The notes below the pieces were generated by a model. That model did not search any database. It was not told where the DNA came from and saw only the letters and a program-made list of their open reading frames with translations. From assembly GCA_903824665.1 (NCBI GenBank), contig CAIJXT010000011.1:1-64000 (forward strand): DNA of 64,000 bases, read 5' to 3'. The translations under genes and the position numbers were made by a program. The DNA is from an uncultured Bacteroidota bacterium. Its GTDB lineage: Bacteria > Bacteroidota > Bacteroidia > Chitinophagales > Chitinophagaceae. Below are positions 45,597-54,615 of the stretch, one piece after another (the stretch's first letter is position 1; each line of letters begins with the position of its first letter).

Positions 45597-45728
45597 ATGA
45601 AAAGGAACGTTACTAATCTTGTTACTGCTGTCGGCTTTGCATTGTTTCTGCTAACTATCGGGCGGTTTGTGCAGCATTCTTTCTTCGGCACAGAGACCTC
45701 CACCGAAAGAGCGATGGTGAAGAAATAG
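45597..45728 (+). CDS. 43-aa hydrophobic small protein
   Basis: ATG at 45597 to TAG at 45728. The product has a basic start (MKRNVTN), one hydrophobic helix (LVTAVGFALFLLTIGRFV) and a polar tail ending in MVKK. It could be a membrane microprotein, or chance. The intergenic stretch is otherwise empty, and a purine-rich sequence does not clearly precede the ATG. Confidence is low. Confidence 0.35.
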   Translation: MKRNVTNLVTAVGFALFLLTIGRFVQHSFFGTETSTERAMVKK

Positions 45729-46159
45729 TTAGTCGACTGTCACTATTTATTGCGCCAGTCTGCTTCTATTGCATTGCAAATGAATTTTCGAACTATATCG
45801 ATTACAAGCGGCCGTTTCTGTTTGCCGCTGTCCTCTGTTATTACGCACCCCGTTTTTCAGGCAGTACAGATATGGTGAAATTGTGAATTAGGTGTTGGCC
45901 ATACTCAGGCGTCATAGGTTTCATAATCTGCGATGAACCGTGCAGTTATTTATGCTGCAGTGATTTAAGCAATACTACCATTTCTCTTTCTATTTTATTG
46001 AAATTCAGTTGAATCCAGCAAAAGTATGATGATGTGGTAACTATGTAACTTATGCAGCTGTACCTGTAACAGTGAGGGCAATGCTCTGGCTTAGTTTTGC
46101 ATCTTAACAGACTGAACACTAAAGTTAGCTGTTAAGTTCTTTCACCTAAAACAAAACAC
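45729..46159. other. Intergenic before the OmpA-family gene
   Basis: 431 bp with no supported gene. A plus-strand TAGTTTTG element at 46092-46099, 60 bp before the ATG at 46160, is the likely -7 box of the OmpA-family gene. No other structure was recognised. Confidence 0.4.
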
Positions 46160-48478
46160 ATGAAAACACACTACTTATTGTTAACGGCCGCCCTGACTGG
46201 ATTGATGTCGCTTGAGGCGAATGCTCAACGAATGTTCGGAGTGGCTACAAGCAACTGGAACGGTACTACCGGTCTTTACCTTAATCCGGCAAACACTGCT
46301 GATTCCCGGAATAAATTGGTAATTGACCTTTTTTCTCTGAACGCCTTTGCTGAGAACGACATGGGTACACTCGCAAAAGACAATCTTTTCAGTAAGATCA
46401 ATAAACGTGAAATTCTGAGCGTGAACGACGTGTTCAAATTTGACAATAAAACTAATGTCAATATGATGACTCCATATGCAGAAGTTCGCGGGCCGGGCTT
46501 TATGTGGAACATCGATCACAAGAACAGTATCGCTTTGGTAACCAGGCTTAGGGGAGCCAATCAGTTTTCTAATGTAAGCCAGAAAGTATACCGTTCACTA
46601 CTGGATCCTCAGTTTTCGGCAAATGGTGGTGGCAATTACGTCTTGAATTCCAGTGATTTTCAGTGGAATGCGGCCACATGGAGTGAAATGGGACTGGCAT
46701 ACAGCCGTGTGTTGGTTGATCATGGCAAAAACTTTTTGAGTGCCGGCGTATCCGTCCGCTATCTTGGTGGTATAGGGTATCTGAGCATGCAGGGCGATAA
46801 TATCGATGCGGCCTACTATGCTTCCTCCGATTCTTTGCGGCTTACCAACACAAAGGTTTCCTACTCCAGCAACATACTCAATAACACAACCAAGGTTAAC
46901 GAGGGTACTTCTAATTCTGAGTTGTTCAACCGGTTTTTCGGTAAGAAGGGCGGAGCAGGCATTGGCGGCGACATAGGATTCAACTATGAATTCCGGCCTG
47001 ATTTCGAAAAACATCAATACGAGATGGATGGCAAATCAAAGATCAATGATTATAGTGCTGTACGCTACAAAGTGCGTGTATCAGCAGCCATCACAGACAT
47101 AGGCGGTATCACCTTCAAAACCAAAGAGAACCGCCAGGCAATGTTGTCGGGCAGTGGCTATCTTAAGGGCAGTGAGTTGAGTAGTAACGTGAACAATTAC
47201 AATGACTTCAAGTCGTATTCGCAAACGCGCGGTTTTACGGTAGATACCGGCATAAAAAGTACTGTGTATCACATGCCTACAGCTATGGTACTGGGAATCG
47301 ACTATAAGGTCAGCGGCGATTTCTATGTGAATATTACCTCTATCAACAATCTTGCAGACAAGAAGCAGATAGGCAACTATTTTTATGATCAGGTTACAGT
47401 TACTCCCCGTTATGATACTCGTATCTTTAGTGTAGGTGTTCCAATTACCTATGCTATGCAGTCCAAATCACTAAAAGCTGGTCTGGGCGTGCGTGTAGCC
47501 GGTTTTTTTGTGGGTAGCGATGATATGTTGGGTTTGCTGGGCAACAACCAATATGGTGCCAACTTTTACATGGGTGCGTTCGTACCACTTAACTTCCGTA
47601 AGCCCAAAGACTCGGATGGTGACAAGGTGTCTAATAAAGTCGACAGTTGCCCGGGTGTGATAGGCGAGTGGGCTTTCAAAGGTTGCCCTAATCCGGATAC
47701 TGATAAAGATGGCATTCTTGATTCTGTCGATAAGTGCCCTACAGTTGCAGGTTCGCCTACAGCAAAGGGTTGTCCGGACAAAGACCTGGATAGTGTAGCT
47801 GATGCAGCTGACCGCTGCCCCGATGTTGCAGGACGGGTGTCTATGGCCGGTTGTCCTGACCGTGACAACGATGATATTGCCGATATGGATGACGTTTGTC
47901 CTGATCAGGCTGGCACAGCATTGTTCAAAGGTTGCCCTGACACAGATGGAGATGGGATACCAGATAATACAGATAAATGTCCACTGAAAGCAGGCCCTGT
48001 AGCGTTTAACGGTTGCCCGGATACTGACGGTGATGGTGTTCCCGATAATATAGACAGGTGCCCGGCAAAGGCTGGTCCTGCATCTAACTTCGGTTGCCCT
48101 GAAATAAGTGTACAGGTGAAAAAGCGTCTTGCTTTTGCTGCTACTGCGCTCGAATTTGAGACCGGAAAAGCAATTATAAAGACAAGGTCGTACTCACTGC
48201 TCAATGAGATTGTAGATATCCTGAACGAATACAGGGATTACTACATGCTGATTGATGGTCATACAGATGACGTAGGAACAGAAGAAAGCAATCTGACGCT
48301 TTCAAGAGATCGTGCTGCTTCAGTAAAAAGCTACTTCATCAGCAAGGGTATTGCATCAGAGCGCCTTGATTCAGAAGGTCATGGTGAGTCTGCTCCGGTT
48401 GCAACCAACAAAACTGCTGCTGGCAAAGCAAAGAACCGTCGCGTAGAGATGGGGCTGAAGCTTAGAGACAACAGGTAA
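46160..48478 (+). CDS. OmpA-family outer membrane protein with DUF5723 and TSP type-3 repeats
   Basis: A 772-aa protein. Signal peptide (MKTHYLLLTAALTGLMSLEANAQ), a large beta-barrel-like region (DUF5723-type, about 25-480), then 5-6 thrombospondin type-3 repeats with alternating DKDGILDSVDKCP / GCPDTDGDGIPDN Ca2+-binding motifs (about 487-655), and a C-terminal OmpA domain (GKAIIKTRSYSLLNEIVDIL ... LIDGHTDDVGTEESN ... LSRDRAASVKSYF). The OmpA domain binds peptidoglycan and the TSP3 repeats form a rigid, calcium-stabilised spacer. Many close relatives are in Bacteroidota genomes; their role is structural or in gliding/secretion envelope assembly. Confidence 0.92.
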   Translation: MKTHYLLLTAALTGLMSLEANAQRMFGVATSNWNGTTGLYLNPANTADSRNKLVIDLFSLNAFAENDMGTLAKDNLFSKINKREILSVNDVFKFDNKTNVNMMTPYAEVRGPGFMWNIDHKNSIALVTRLRGANQFSNVSQKVYRSLLDPQFSANGGGNYVLNSSDFQWNAATWSEMGLAYSRVLVDHGKNFLSAGVSVRYLGGIGYLSMQGDNIDAAYYASSDSLRLTNTKVSYSSNILNNTTKVNEGTSNSELFNRFFGKKGGAGIGGDIGFNYEFRPDFEKHQYEMDGKSKINDYSAVRYKVRVSAAITDIGGITFKTKENRQAMLSGSGYLKGSELSSNVNNYNDFKSYSQTRGFTVDTGIKSTVYHMPTAMVLGIDYKVSGDFYVNITSINNLADKKQIGNYFYDQVTVTPRYDTRIFSVGVPITYAMQSKSLKAGLGVRVAGFFVGSDDMLGLLGNNQYGANFYMGAFVPLNFRKPKDSDGDKVSNKVDSCPGVIGEWAFKGCPNPDTDKDGILDSVDKCPTVAGSPTAKGCPDKDLDSVADAADRCPDVAGRVSMAGCPDRDNDDIADMDDVCPDQAGTALFKGCPDTDGDGIPDNTDKCPLKAGPVAFNGCPDTDGDGVPDNIDRCPAKAGPASNFGCPEISVQVKKRLAFAATALEFETGKAIIKTRSYSLLNEIVDILNEYRDYYMLIDGHTDDVGTEESNLTLSRDRAASVKSYFISKGIASERLDSEGHGESAPVATNKTAAGKAKNRRVEMGLKLRDNR

Positions 48479-48501
48479 GACAAACAAAGAACTCAGAAAA
48501 G

Positions 48502-48540
48502 ACAGGGAAGCCTCCGTAAATGGGGGCTTTCCTGTTTTGT
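48502..48540 (+). terminator. Terminator of the OmpA-family gene
   Basis: A stem of about 14 bp with one or two wobble pairs (48502-48515 with 48522-48535), loop GTAAAT, and a TTTTGTTTTGT run directly after it. Confidence 0.85.
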
Positions 48541-48878
48541 TTTGTGTAGTTGCCCCAACAATAATTACTACTAAAGTGTAACAACAAGCAAGGGTATGCA
48601 GGGGTACTTTTGACCAAAATAGTAAAAGAACCAAGAACATGAACAGGACGCTCATTCTTACTGCAGGTTGCCGGTAATTTACCACCTCTGCAATACGCTT
48701 CGGGGTCGTATTGTTTCAGAGGAATCTTTCTCGCTTTTTTGATCCCCGCTTTCTTTTTTGTCGTAAGGCAAAGTATCTATCAGGCTGCCGGTGTGCATGT
48801 ATGTAGCAAACCCGTTTTTCCGGTTTGTGGTTTCAAAAAAATTTATTAAATTAATATTAAACTCAAAAAACAAAAACA
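48541..48878. other. Intergenic between OmpA-family gene and lipoprotein
   Basis: 338 bp, AT-rich near 48840. No supported gene. Minus-strand open frames here are Ser/Phe-rich and start inside the OmpA 3' end or lipoprotein gene, so they are shadows. Confidence 0.4.
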
Positions 48879-49403
48879 ATGAAGAACTTACTTTCGTTAG
48901 GCACTCTGGCTTTTCTGGCAATCACACTTAACAGCTGTTGTTTTGGTACGCTAAACAATGCGCTTACACACGGCAAATGCAACGTATCGTTGATGCGTGT
49001 GCCAAAGGATATTGAAGTAACATCGGGCGGAAAGCGTCTGGATGTAACAAAGGAAATGTTTGCTGTATCAAGCAGTATCGGCGGATCTACCACCACTACT
49101 TACTACACCTCTGCAGTAAGCCTGCCGGCTAAGAAAAAGGCAACAATTGAACTGTATTCGCCGTCTATGAACAAAAGAGCAACAGTAGAATTAAAACCCA
49201 AAGCAAACAAGAACCTTGTTTTTCTTGATATATTGTTCGGTGCCGGATCAGGTCTGTTGATCGATATTCCTACGGGCAATCTTAAAATGCTAACCCCAAG
49301 ACTGCTGGATGTGCAGAGCGCTCTGGAGGGCAAGCCACGCAACAAATGGCTGAGCCATGGCAAACTTAAGCGTATGGGAAAAAGAAGCGCTAAAAAGGAA
49401 TAG
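48879..49403 (+). CDS. Lipoprotein of unknown function
   Basis: A 174-aa protein. Signal MKNLLSLGTLAFLAITLNSC gives lipidated Cys20 (a second Cys follows). The mature domain (VSLMRVPKDIEVTSGGKRLD ... TIELYSPSMNKRATVELKPK ... IDIPTGNLKMLTPRLLDVQS) has the Pro/Thr/Gly pattern of a small PEGA-like or carboxypeptidase-regulatory-like domain, with a very basic C-terminus (KLKRMGKRSAKKE). Similar sequences in Bacteroidota are unassigned. It is a single gene. Confidence 0.7.
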   Translation: MKNLLSLGTLAFLAITLNSCCFGTLNNALTHGKCNVSLMRVPKDIEVTSGGKRLDVTKEMFAVSSSIGGSTTTTYYTSAVSLPAKKKATIELYSPSMNKRATVELKPKANKNLVFLDILFGAGSGLLIDIPTGNLKMLTPRLLDVQSALEGKPRNKWLSHGKLKRMGKRSAKKE

Positions 49404-49569
49404 TTTCAGCTGCTGTTCACAGAATAGTTTTATCGCTGACACCACTAAAATCCGTGATGGAATTCCTGAATTGAAACAGGTTTTTCGTCACGGTTTTACT
49501 TTATGGCTAGCTCATCACTGTATCCTATCTTTACAAATATCCATTTCAAATCCTGCAAACAGTTGTAGG

Positions 49570-50124
49570 TCATTTTGTACTGTGCTGTCTGATTTTTTCC
49601 CAATCGGTACGTGTAAGGCGCAGCCAATCACATGGTATGTCTCGCCACATGAATTGTTCAACATAGGAGAGCCCACATTTTTCCAATACTTTTCTGGATT
49701 TGGTATTTTCGATATTTGCGCAACCTATGATTTCATTCAAATTCAATTGCGTAAAGCCATATGCTATAGCTGCCTTGGCTGTTTCGGTGGCATAGCCTCT
49801 TCCCCAGTATCTTGGAATCAGGCGGTAGCCAACATCGTGGTGGTGGATATGGCCGTTCTCCATTTCGGTGATGTACTTCAATCCGCTCCAGCCAACAAAG
49901 TCACCGGTTGCTTTTTCAATAACAGCCCACCGGCCTATGCCATAATCCGAATACTGCTGGCGTATTGCCGCAATAACGGTTCTTGCCTGTTCTATATTAT
50001 TGATCGGATTGTTGCCGAGGTATCGATGCACTTCAGGATTAGAGTCCAATTCGAACATGCCTGCATCGTCCGTCGCAAGCAGCTCTCTCAACAATAGCTG
50101 TTCTGTTTCAGCAAATATTTTCAT
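49570..50124 (-). CDS. GNAT-family N-acetyltransferase (RimJ/RimL type)
   Basis: A 184-aa protein. It opens ETEQLLLRELLATDDAGMFEL and has the acetyl-CoA-binding Acetyltransf_3 pattern (GYRLIPRYWGRGYATETAKA, then IGCANIENTKSRKVLEKCG). It probably acetylates a protein N-terminus or a small amine. The substrate is unknown. It lies 47 bp downstream of the DsbD-like gene on the same strand. Confidence 0.92.
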   Translation of the reverse strand: MKIFAETEQLLLRELLATDDAGMFELDSNPEVHRYLGNNPINNIEQARTVIAAIRQQYSDYGIGRWAVIEKATGDFVGWSGLKYITEMENGHIHHHDVGYRLIPRYWGRGYATETAKAAIAYGFTQLNLNEIIGCANIENTKSRKVLEKCGLSYVEQFMWRDIPCDWLRLTRTDWEKIRQHSTK

Positions 50125-50171
50125 TTCTGACCCTGTCGGTAATTGATTTTACGATGCAACTCTTGTCGCAA

Positions 50172-51098
50172 TTAGATTTTCGGAAGAAAACCACTAACAC
50201 CTTTCAGCGGAGCACCCCATAACCCGGGCAACAGGTACACCACAAATGTGAACAGGATTATAGCTATGAATAAACGGGGTATAGTAACATATTCCACTCC
50301 GTATATATTCTGTTCGGGGGCATAGTCCTTCGGTAGCTTTATGATACCAAGCATGTAGGTGCCAACAAAGGACGACATAAGCAGCAGGATTATGATAAAC
50401 ATATCTCTGTCAAGCAGATTCCAGCCCAGTGCAATATCGGCATTTGAAAAGAATTTGAGTCCAATGAGTATTGATATAAAGCCAAGAATCACTTTTACCT
50501 GATTGAGCAACCCTTTAGACGATACAAACCATTGCAGTATGCCAGGGAATATTATGGGCATTGAGAGCCCGGCAGCAAAGCCAAACATACTTACTATAGG
50601 ACCTGCAAAACCGAGATTACCAACAAATAGCAGCACCAGTACCACCATTGGTGCCATTGATGAAAACGAAACAATTGGAAGTGTTAATGCCATATAGAAA
50701 ATGCCACTGAATGTACCTGCCCGCGCTTTGGAAGCCGTTGGGTTGGCCCAGGATGCAGGTAATTTGATGTCGAATGCACCAATGAAAATCAATCCCAATC
50801 CTACAAACAGGCGAAAAAGAGCAAAGTTGAACAACCAATGGCCGGTAACCTTGTCTACACCGGTAAGCTGAATAACGGTGGCTATCAATACGCCCAACCC
50901 CGAAAATATAAGCAGCAACGAAGCAACATAGGCCGCTGAGTTACGGAAGCCCTCTGGCTTTGGCTTGTTTTTGGGCGCCAGAATACCCGCTGTTATAGGG
51001 AAAATGGCATATATAAACGGCGTGAGTACCGTAAGGAGCCCAGCCGCAAAAGATTTAACCAGCAACAAAATAAATAAGACCAGCGTATTTTGCAGCAT
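50172..51098 (-). CDS. Cysteine-less DsbD/CcdA-like membrane protein
   Basis: A 308-aa protein with about eight transmembrane helices. The fold and motifs match the membrane domain of Bacteroidota DsbD: LTPFIYAIFPITAGI in helix 1 (normally LTPC), SFSSMAPMV in the middle (normally SFSC), VILGFISILIGLKFFSNADI, LGWNLLDRDMF, and the YLLPGLWGAPLKGVSGFLP tail. Both redox cysteines that shuttle electrons in DsbD are replaced (Phe28, Ser147), and the whole protein has no Cys. There is no N- or C-terminal thioredoxin domain. It therefore cannot carry out the known thiol relay. It lies 48 bp downstream of a receiver gene, in a probable two-gene unit. Confidence 0.8.
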   Translation of the reverse strand: MLQNTLVLFILLLVKSFAAGLLTVLTPFIYAIFPITAGILAPKNKPKPEGFRNSAAYVASLLLIFSGLGVLIATVIQLTGVDKVTGHWLFNFALFRLFVGLGLIFIGAFDIKLPASWANPTASKARAGTFSGIFYMALTLPIVSFSSMAPMVVLVLLFVGNLGFAGPIVSMFGFAAGLSMPIIFPGILQWFVSSKGLLNQVKVILGFISILIGLKFFSNADIALGWNLLDRDMFIIILLLMSSFVGTYMLGIIKLPKDYAPEQNIYGVEYVTIPRLFIAIILFTFVVYLLPGLWGAPLKGVSGFLPKI

Positions 51099-51146
51099 AT
51101 TTTTTATTTGGCGGGTCTGCTAACTAAAACCGGTTTACAACCGTTT

Positions 51147-51533
51147 TTAGTTCAAACCGTCTATGATGGATACTATTTTCTTGAAAGCTGCCTCGTCTTT
51201 CATCACATATTCTTCCGCGCCTTTTCTTATTGTCTGCAGTGCTGTTCCATAAGCCTCCTGGCTGGATAGCATGATTACATGTATGTATTTATTCATTCTC
51301 TTTATGTCTTCGAGTATCTGCATACCGTTGGCAGCGTCCTTATTCTCCGAATTCAGATTGAAATCAAGGATAACGACATCCGGTTGCTCTCTCAGTCTCT
51401 TAAGACATTCTTCACCTGTTTTGAATAACTGAACTTCATGCATGGTCTGGCGGGTGAGGTAGTCTTCCAGTGCCATGGAAAGCATTTCATTATCATCAAC
51501 AACAAATATTTTCTTCGCAATTTTCTTTGCCAT
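51147..51533 (-). CDS. Single-domain response regulator (paralogue)
   Basis: A 128-aa protein from the ATG at 51533 (MAKKIAKKIFVVDDNEML). The frame extends 12 codons upstream without a family match. It has the acidic pocket, phospho-acceptor Asp57 in VVILDFNLNSE, the switch Ser in VIMLSSQEAYGTA and the conserved Lys in YVMKDEAAF. By eye it shares 96 of 128 residues with the receiver at 19880-20266 and is likely to interact with the same or similar kinases. Here it precedes the cysteine-less DsbD-like gene, with no kinase nearby, so its partner is encoded elsewhere. Confidence 0.93.
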   Translation of the reverse strand: MAKKIAKKIFVVDDNEMLSMALEDYLTRQTMHEVQLFKTGEECLKRLREQPDVVILDFNLNSENKDAANGMQILEDIKRMNKYIHVIMLSSQEAYGTALQTIRKGAEEYVMKDEAAFKKIVSIIDGLN

Positions 51534-51691
51534 ACTATAAACTGATTTTGACGATAGTTTTCTAAACAAATTTAGTATTTGTTTTGTAATTTTCTTTACG
51601 AACTTGTACTCAAACGAACTTTATTTGTGCGTCTGCCAGTTTAAAACGCAGTGATACATTTTCTGTTGCCACTGTTCACCAATATTGGCCG

Positions 51692-52675
51692 TCAGTTAAT
51701 GGGTACTGGTTGTTCATCATGCAATTGAACAGGTTCATGAAGATTTAGTTTGTCCAGTTCCAGAACCGTATAATCTCCATCCTGCGACCGCTCAAACATC
51801 GGCAGGAACTTAGCGCCATATACTAATTGATGCCGCGTATAGGACGTGCGCTGCTGTACAGTGTTCGAAAAATGATCATCAAACGCCTTGACGTATACCA
51901 GTACTTCCATCCAGGTGTTAATAAGTTCTTCTTTCGAATACACGTAGAGTGGGCTTTCTTCGGTTATGTGATGTACCATCGTCCAGCTAAGCGCCAGCGA
52001 GTTGATTTTTGCAAATTCGAGGTTCAGCGGGTAAAATCTGGTCACTATTTTTCCGTTTTCGTTTACATGCAGGGCTATTGTCAGCTGCGCCTCAACTTCT
52101 GTGAGGTGGTTATTTTTATAGGTTGCCACCCTCAGCATCAGTGCTTTCCCGTCTTTGTATGGAGCGATGAGCATGTTTTCGCTGAAACGCAGGAACGCGC
52201 GCGGCCGGGAGAAACGACCATAAATAAGACCGGTAACGACAGCAAAAGTGAGTATCCCGATCAAAGACTCGGTTGAGGCCACAATATTGGTCAGCAACCC
52301 GGTTGGTGCCACATGGCCATAGCCAACGGTAGTAAGGGTCTGCGAGCTAAAGAAGAAGGCTGCCATAACCTCATCAAAGACAGATTGTGAATGGTCTATC
52401 CCGGAAAGATTATGCACCCCTATAAAGAAGTAAATACCCGCAAACGTGATGTTTGTTGCTGTATAGAACAGCATAATGGCAAGTAGAAAATGCCCGCGTC
52501 TCATCCTTAGTAGGGTATGGTAAACCGATATGCGATCCCAGATTGGAATTCCCCTTTTCTTTAAATTAGTTGAGCCGTCCGGATTCACCAACCTGCCACC
52601 TTCAACATTGGAGTTTGGGCCAAAACCAGTATTGTCTATGTTCTTAGATCTCTGTCGTCGATGATTGACCGCCAT
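51692..52675 (-). CDS. Inward-rectifier (KirBac-type) potassium channel
   Basis: A 327-aa protein. An N-terminal slide-helix region (PIWDRISVYHTLLRMRRGHF), M1 (LLAIMLFYTATNITFAGIYFF), pore helix with filter TVGYG at 116-120, M2 (STESLIGILTFAVVTGLIYGRF), and a C-terminal cytosolic immunoglobulin-like Kir domain (RFSENMLIAPYKDGKALMLRVA ... onward). Filter plus Kir C-domain identify a prokaryotic Kir channel. The residue after the filter is His121, where an Asp is common. Its ATG overlaps the 3' end of the upstream flippase gene by 32 bp, and it is probably translated from the same mRNA. Confidence 0.92.
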   Translation of the reverse strand: MAVNHRRQRSKNIDNTGFGPNSNVEGGRLVNPDGSTNLKKRGIPIWDRISVYHTLLRMRRGHFLLAIMLFYTATNITFAGIYFFIGVHNLSGIDHSQSVFDEVMAAFFFSSQTLTTVGYGHVAPTGLLTNIVASTESLIGILTFAVVTGLIYGRFSRPRAFLRFSENMLIAPYKDGKALMLRVATYKNNHLTEVEAQLTIALHVNENGKIVTRFYPLNLEFAKINSLALSWTMVHHITEESPLYVYSKEELINTWMEVLVYVKAFDDHFSNTVQQRTSYTRHQLVYGAKFLPMFERSQDGDYTVLELDKLNLHEPVQLHDEQPVPIN

Positions 52676-54095
52676 TATGCTTTACGGTTTTTAGTTCTGA
52701 ATAAAGCAGTATTGCCATCAGGAGCAGCATTGCTAACCCTCCCAAAATTAAGGTAAACCTCCCAGTGTATTGAATGCTGCCAGCATAGTGCACCATATAA
52801 AGCACACCGAAGCACAATACAATTTTGAATAACCAGTTTTTAATGGGTATCAACCTTAATGGACTTACCTGCAACAGTCTGCCGGTGTAAAAAAGGTAAA
52901 AGCCGGCTTGAAGATATGTCGATAGAACAAAGCTGAATGCGACTCCAGGTAAACCCCAGTATTCATAAAATGGATACATTAATATACATGCTACCAGAAG
53001 TTCCCCAACAGCACCTATGTTAATAATGTTTCCTTTGTGGTTTCTTTGCAAGACTGTTGTAAAACTATAAGCCCGCACAGGTAGTGCAAGTATTGCAACA
53101 GCAAAAATGGGTATCGATGGAATGTACTTCGTGCTAAACAGGGTTACAAAAAGCTCATTGCGGAAAAGATAGAGAAAACAGAACACCGGGTACACGATAC
53201 ACGAAAGCACAATGCCCGATTTATTGACCAGCTTTATTGTGTTGGTCGTTTCATCACTTTTTCTGCTATCTGCAAGCTGAAGCAGTACAGCGCTTCCGGC
53301 AGCACTAAGCAGCAACGGAAGAAAAGGAACATTTTGTGCCCCATTGTAATAGATTGCCGACAGCCCGGTGGACAGCAAAAGCGCAATAACAAATTTGTCT
53401 ATCCAGCACGATAGCATTTGTACAATGTCGTATAGGCCCAGATGCATCCACAATGAGCGGATAGCTTTGATATCTATTTCTTCGGGATCATATCCCTCTG
53501 CATCTTTTTTGATTTCTATCAATACAGCGCAGCTGAGTGCAAAAACGCGTAAAAGATTGATTATTAATAAACAAGAAAATATAAATTGAAGTGAAAATTC
53601 CCCGGTTAGCCCGATCCAGTGTATCAAACTAAAGGCTGCTGCATAGAGCAGACCGGCTATAGAGATCATCCGGTATTTCCTGAAGACTATAAGAAGTGAT
53701 TCTGTAATTACACTTATTGAAAATGTGAGTATAAACAGGAAAGAGGTTAGGAATGAAACGCCGGCGGCATCGTATTGCAGCAGGCCAAATGCCGTGCTAA
53801 GTGTAATTGCCCATCCCAAAAACAATACATAATGCTTTGTTTTTAGGGTGCTCAGAATATTCGCAAGCATGTTGCGCGAGTAGGTGATGATCAGCGTATG
53901 AATCCCGAAGCAAATTATAGGTGAGATAACGTATAATTGAATCCAGAAAAGCTGATAAGTACCATAAACCTCCGGACTAAGGTGCCTTGAATACCAGATC
54001 ATCACCAGCAAATTCGCCAATGAAGGGAAAAATCGCGTGATGAAAATAAAGAATGAATTACTTAAAAATACACTATTTGCTTTGGGCAAATGCAT
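52644..54095 (-). CDS. Polysaccharide flippase (Wzx/MATE-like, oligosaccharide exporter)
   Basis: A 483-aa protein with about 12-14 transmembrane helices, opening FLSNSFFIFITRFFPSLANLLVMIWYSR and LSPEVYGTYQLFWIQLYVI, the usual start of the polysaccharide_synt family. It probably flips lipid-linked sugars across the inner membrane. The C-terminal reading frame runs 32 bp into the Kir channel gene, and the start overlaps the acyltransferase gene upstream by 23 bp, indicating tight translational coupling. No glycosyltransferase or polymerase is adjacent. Confidence 0.85.
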   Translation of the reverse strand: MHLPKANSVFLSNSFFIFITRFFPSLANLLVMIWYSRHLSPEVYGTYQLFWIQLYVISPIICFGIHTLIITYSRNMLANILSTLKTKHYVLFLGWAITLSTAFGLLQYDAAGVSFLTSFLFILTFSISVITESLLIVFRKYRMISIAGLLYAAAFSLIHWIGLTGEFSLQFIFSCLLIINLLRVFALSCAVLIEIKKDAEGYDPEEIDIKAIRSLWMHLGLYDIVQMLSCWIDKFVIALLLSTGLSAIYYNGAQNVPFLPLLLSAAGSAVLLQLADSRKSDETTNTIKLVNKSGIVLSCIVYPVFCFLYLFRNELFVTLFSTKYIPSIPIFAVAILALPVRAYSFTTVLQRNHKGNIINIGAVGELLVACILMYPFYEYWGLPGVAFSFVLSTYLQAGFYLFYTGRLLQVSPLRLIPIKNWLFKIVLCFGVLYMVHYAGSIQYTGRFTLILGGLAMLLLMAILLYSELKTVKHNGGQSSTTEI

Positions 54096-54606
54096 AACAT
54101 TCTTCCTTGTTTAATTGTTTGATGACACGGGCAGGATTGCCCGCGATTACACAATATCCTTCATTGAAGCTCTTTGTTACAATTGCTCCCGCTCCTACAA
54201 TCGTAAAATCGCCAATGGTAACACCAGGCAATATTACCGATCCCATTCCTAACCAGCAAAATCTCCCGATAACTATCGGTGCATCAGCTGTATGCTGATC
54301 GTTATTCACCAGATCGTGATTGGTAGATACAATGCCCACATTGGGCCCAAGATTACTATAGTCTCCTATGTCTACTCCATTTGTGGCATTGATATAAACA
54401 CCTGGAGAGTCTCCTGGAAACACCTGCTTGCCCCTTTTGATTCTGTCTGGGCAATGAATAGTACTGGTGTGGTGAATGGCCCAGGTCGTGTCCGCATTCT
54501 GCCTCATTATTTTTCTGAACAGAAAATCGGTAATGTAAAATCCCACACTCATTTCTCTTCGCATACGGAAGAGGCTTTTTATGTTGTATGCGGGTGTTTT
54601 CGCCAT
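54073..54606 (-). CDS. Hexapeptide-repeat acyltransferase (LbetaH)
   Basis: A 177-aa protein. Left-handed beta-helix repeats ([LIV]-G-x4 pattern: VDIGDYSNLGPNVGIVSTNHD, IVIGRFCWLGMGSVILPGV, TIGDFTIVGAGAIVTKSF) end with the family's GNPARVIK closing motif. The catalytic His is in STNHD. It acetylates a sugar or lipid carrier, likely in polysaccharide or LPS synthesis with the flippase. A TATTTTTG promoter element lies 9 bp before the ATG. Confidence 0.9.
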   Translation of the reverse strand: MAKTPAYNIKSLFRMRREMSVGFYITDFLFRKIMRQNADTTWAIHHTSTIHCPDRIKRGKQVFPGDSPGVYINATNGVDIGDYSNLGPNVGIVSTNHDLVNNDQHTADAPIVIGRFCWLGMGSVILPGVTIGDFTIVGAGAIVTKSFNEGYCVIAGNPARVIKQLNKEECYAFAQSK

Positions 54607-54615
54607 TGTTGTCTA

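Noticed and set aside
48679-48921. 80-aa minus-strand frame before the lipoprotein at 48879
   Set aside because: It overlaps the lipoprotein start, is Ser/Phe/Asn-rich and has no family or ribosome-site support.
49440-49500. Possible terminator hairpin CCGTGA...TCACGG between the lipoprotein and GNAT genes
   Set aside because: Only about 6 pairs with internal mismatches and no T-run; not strong enough to report.
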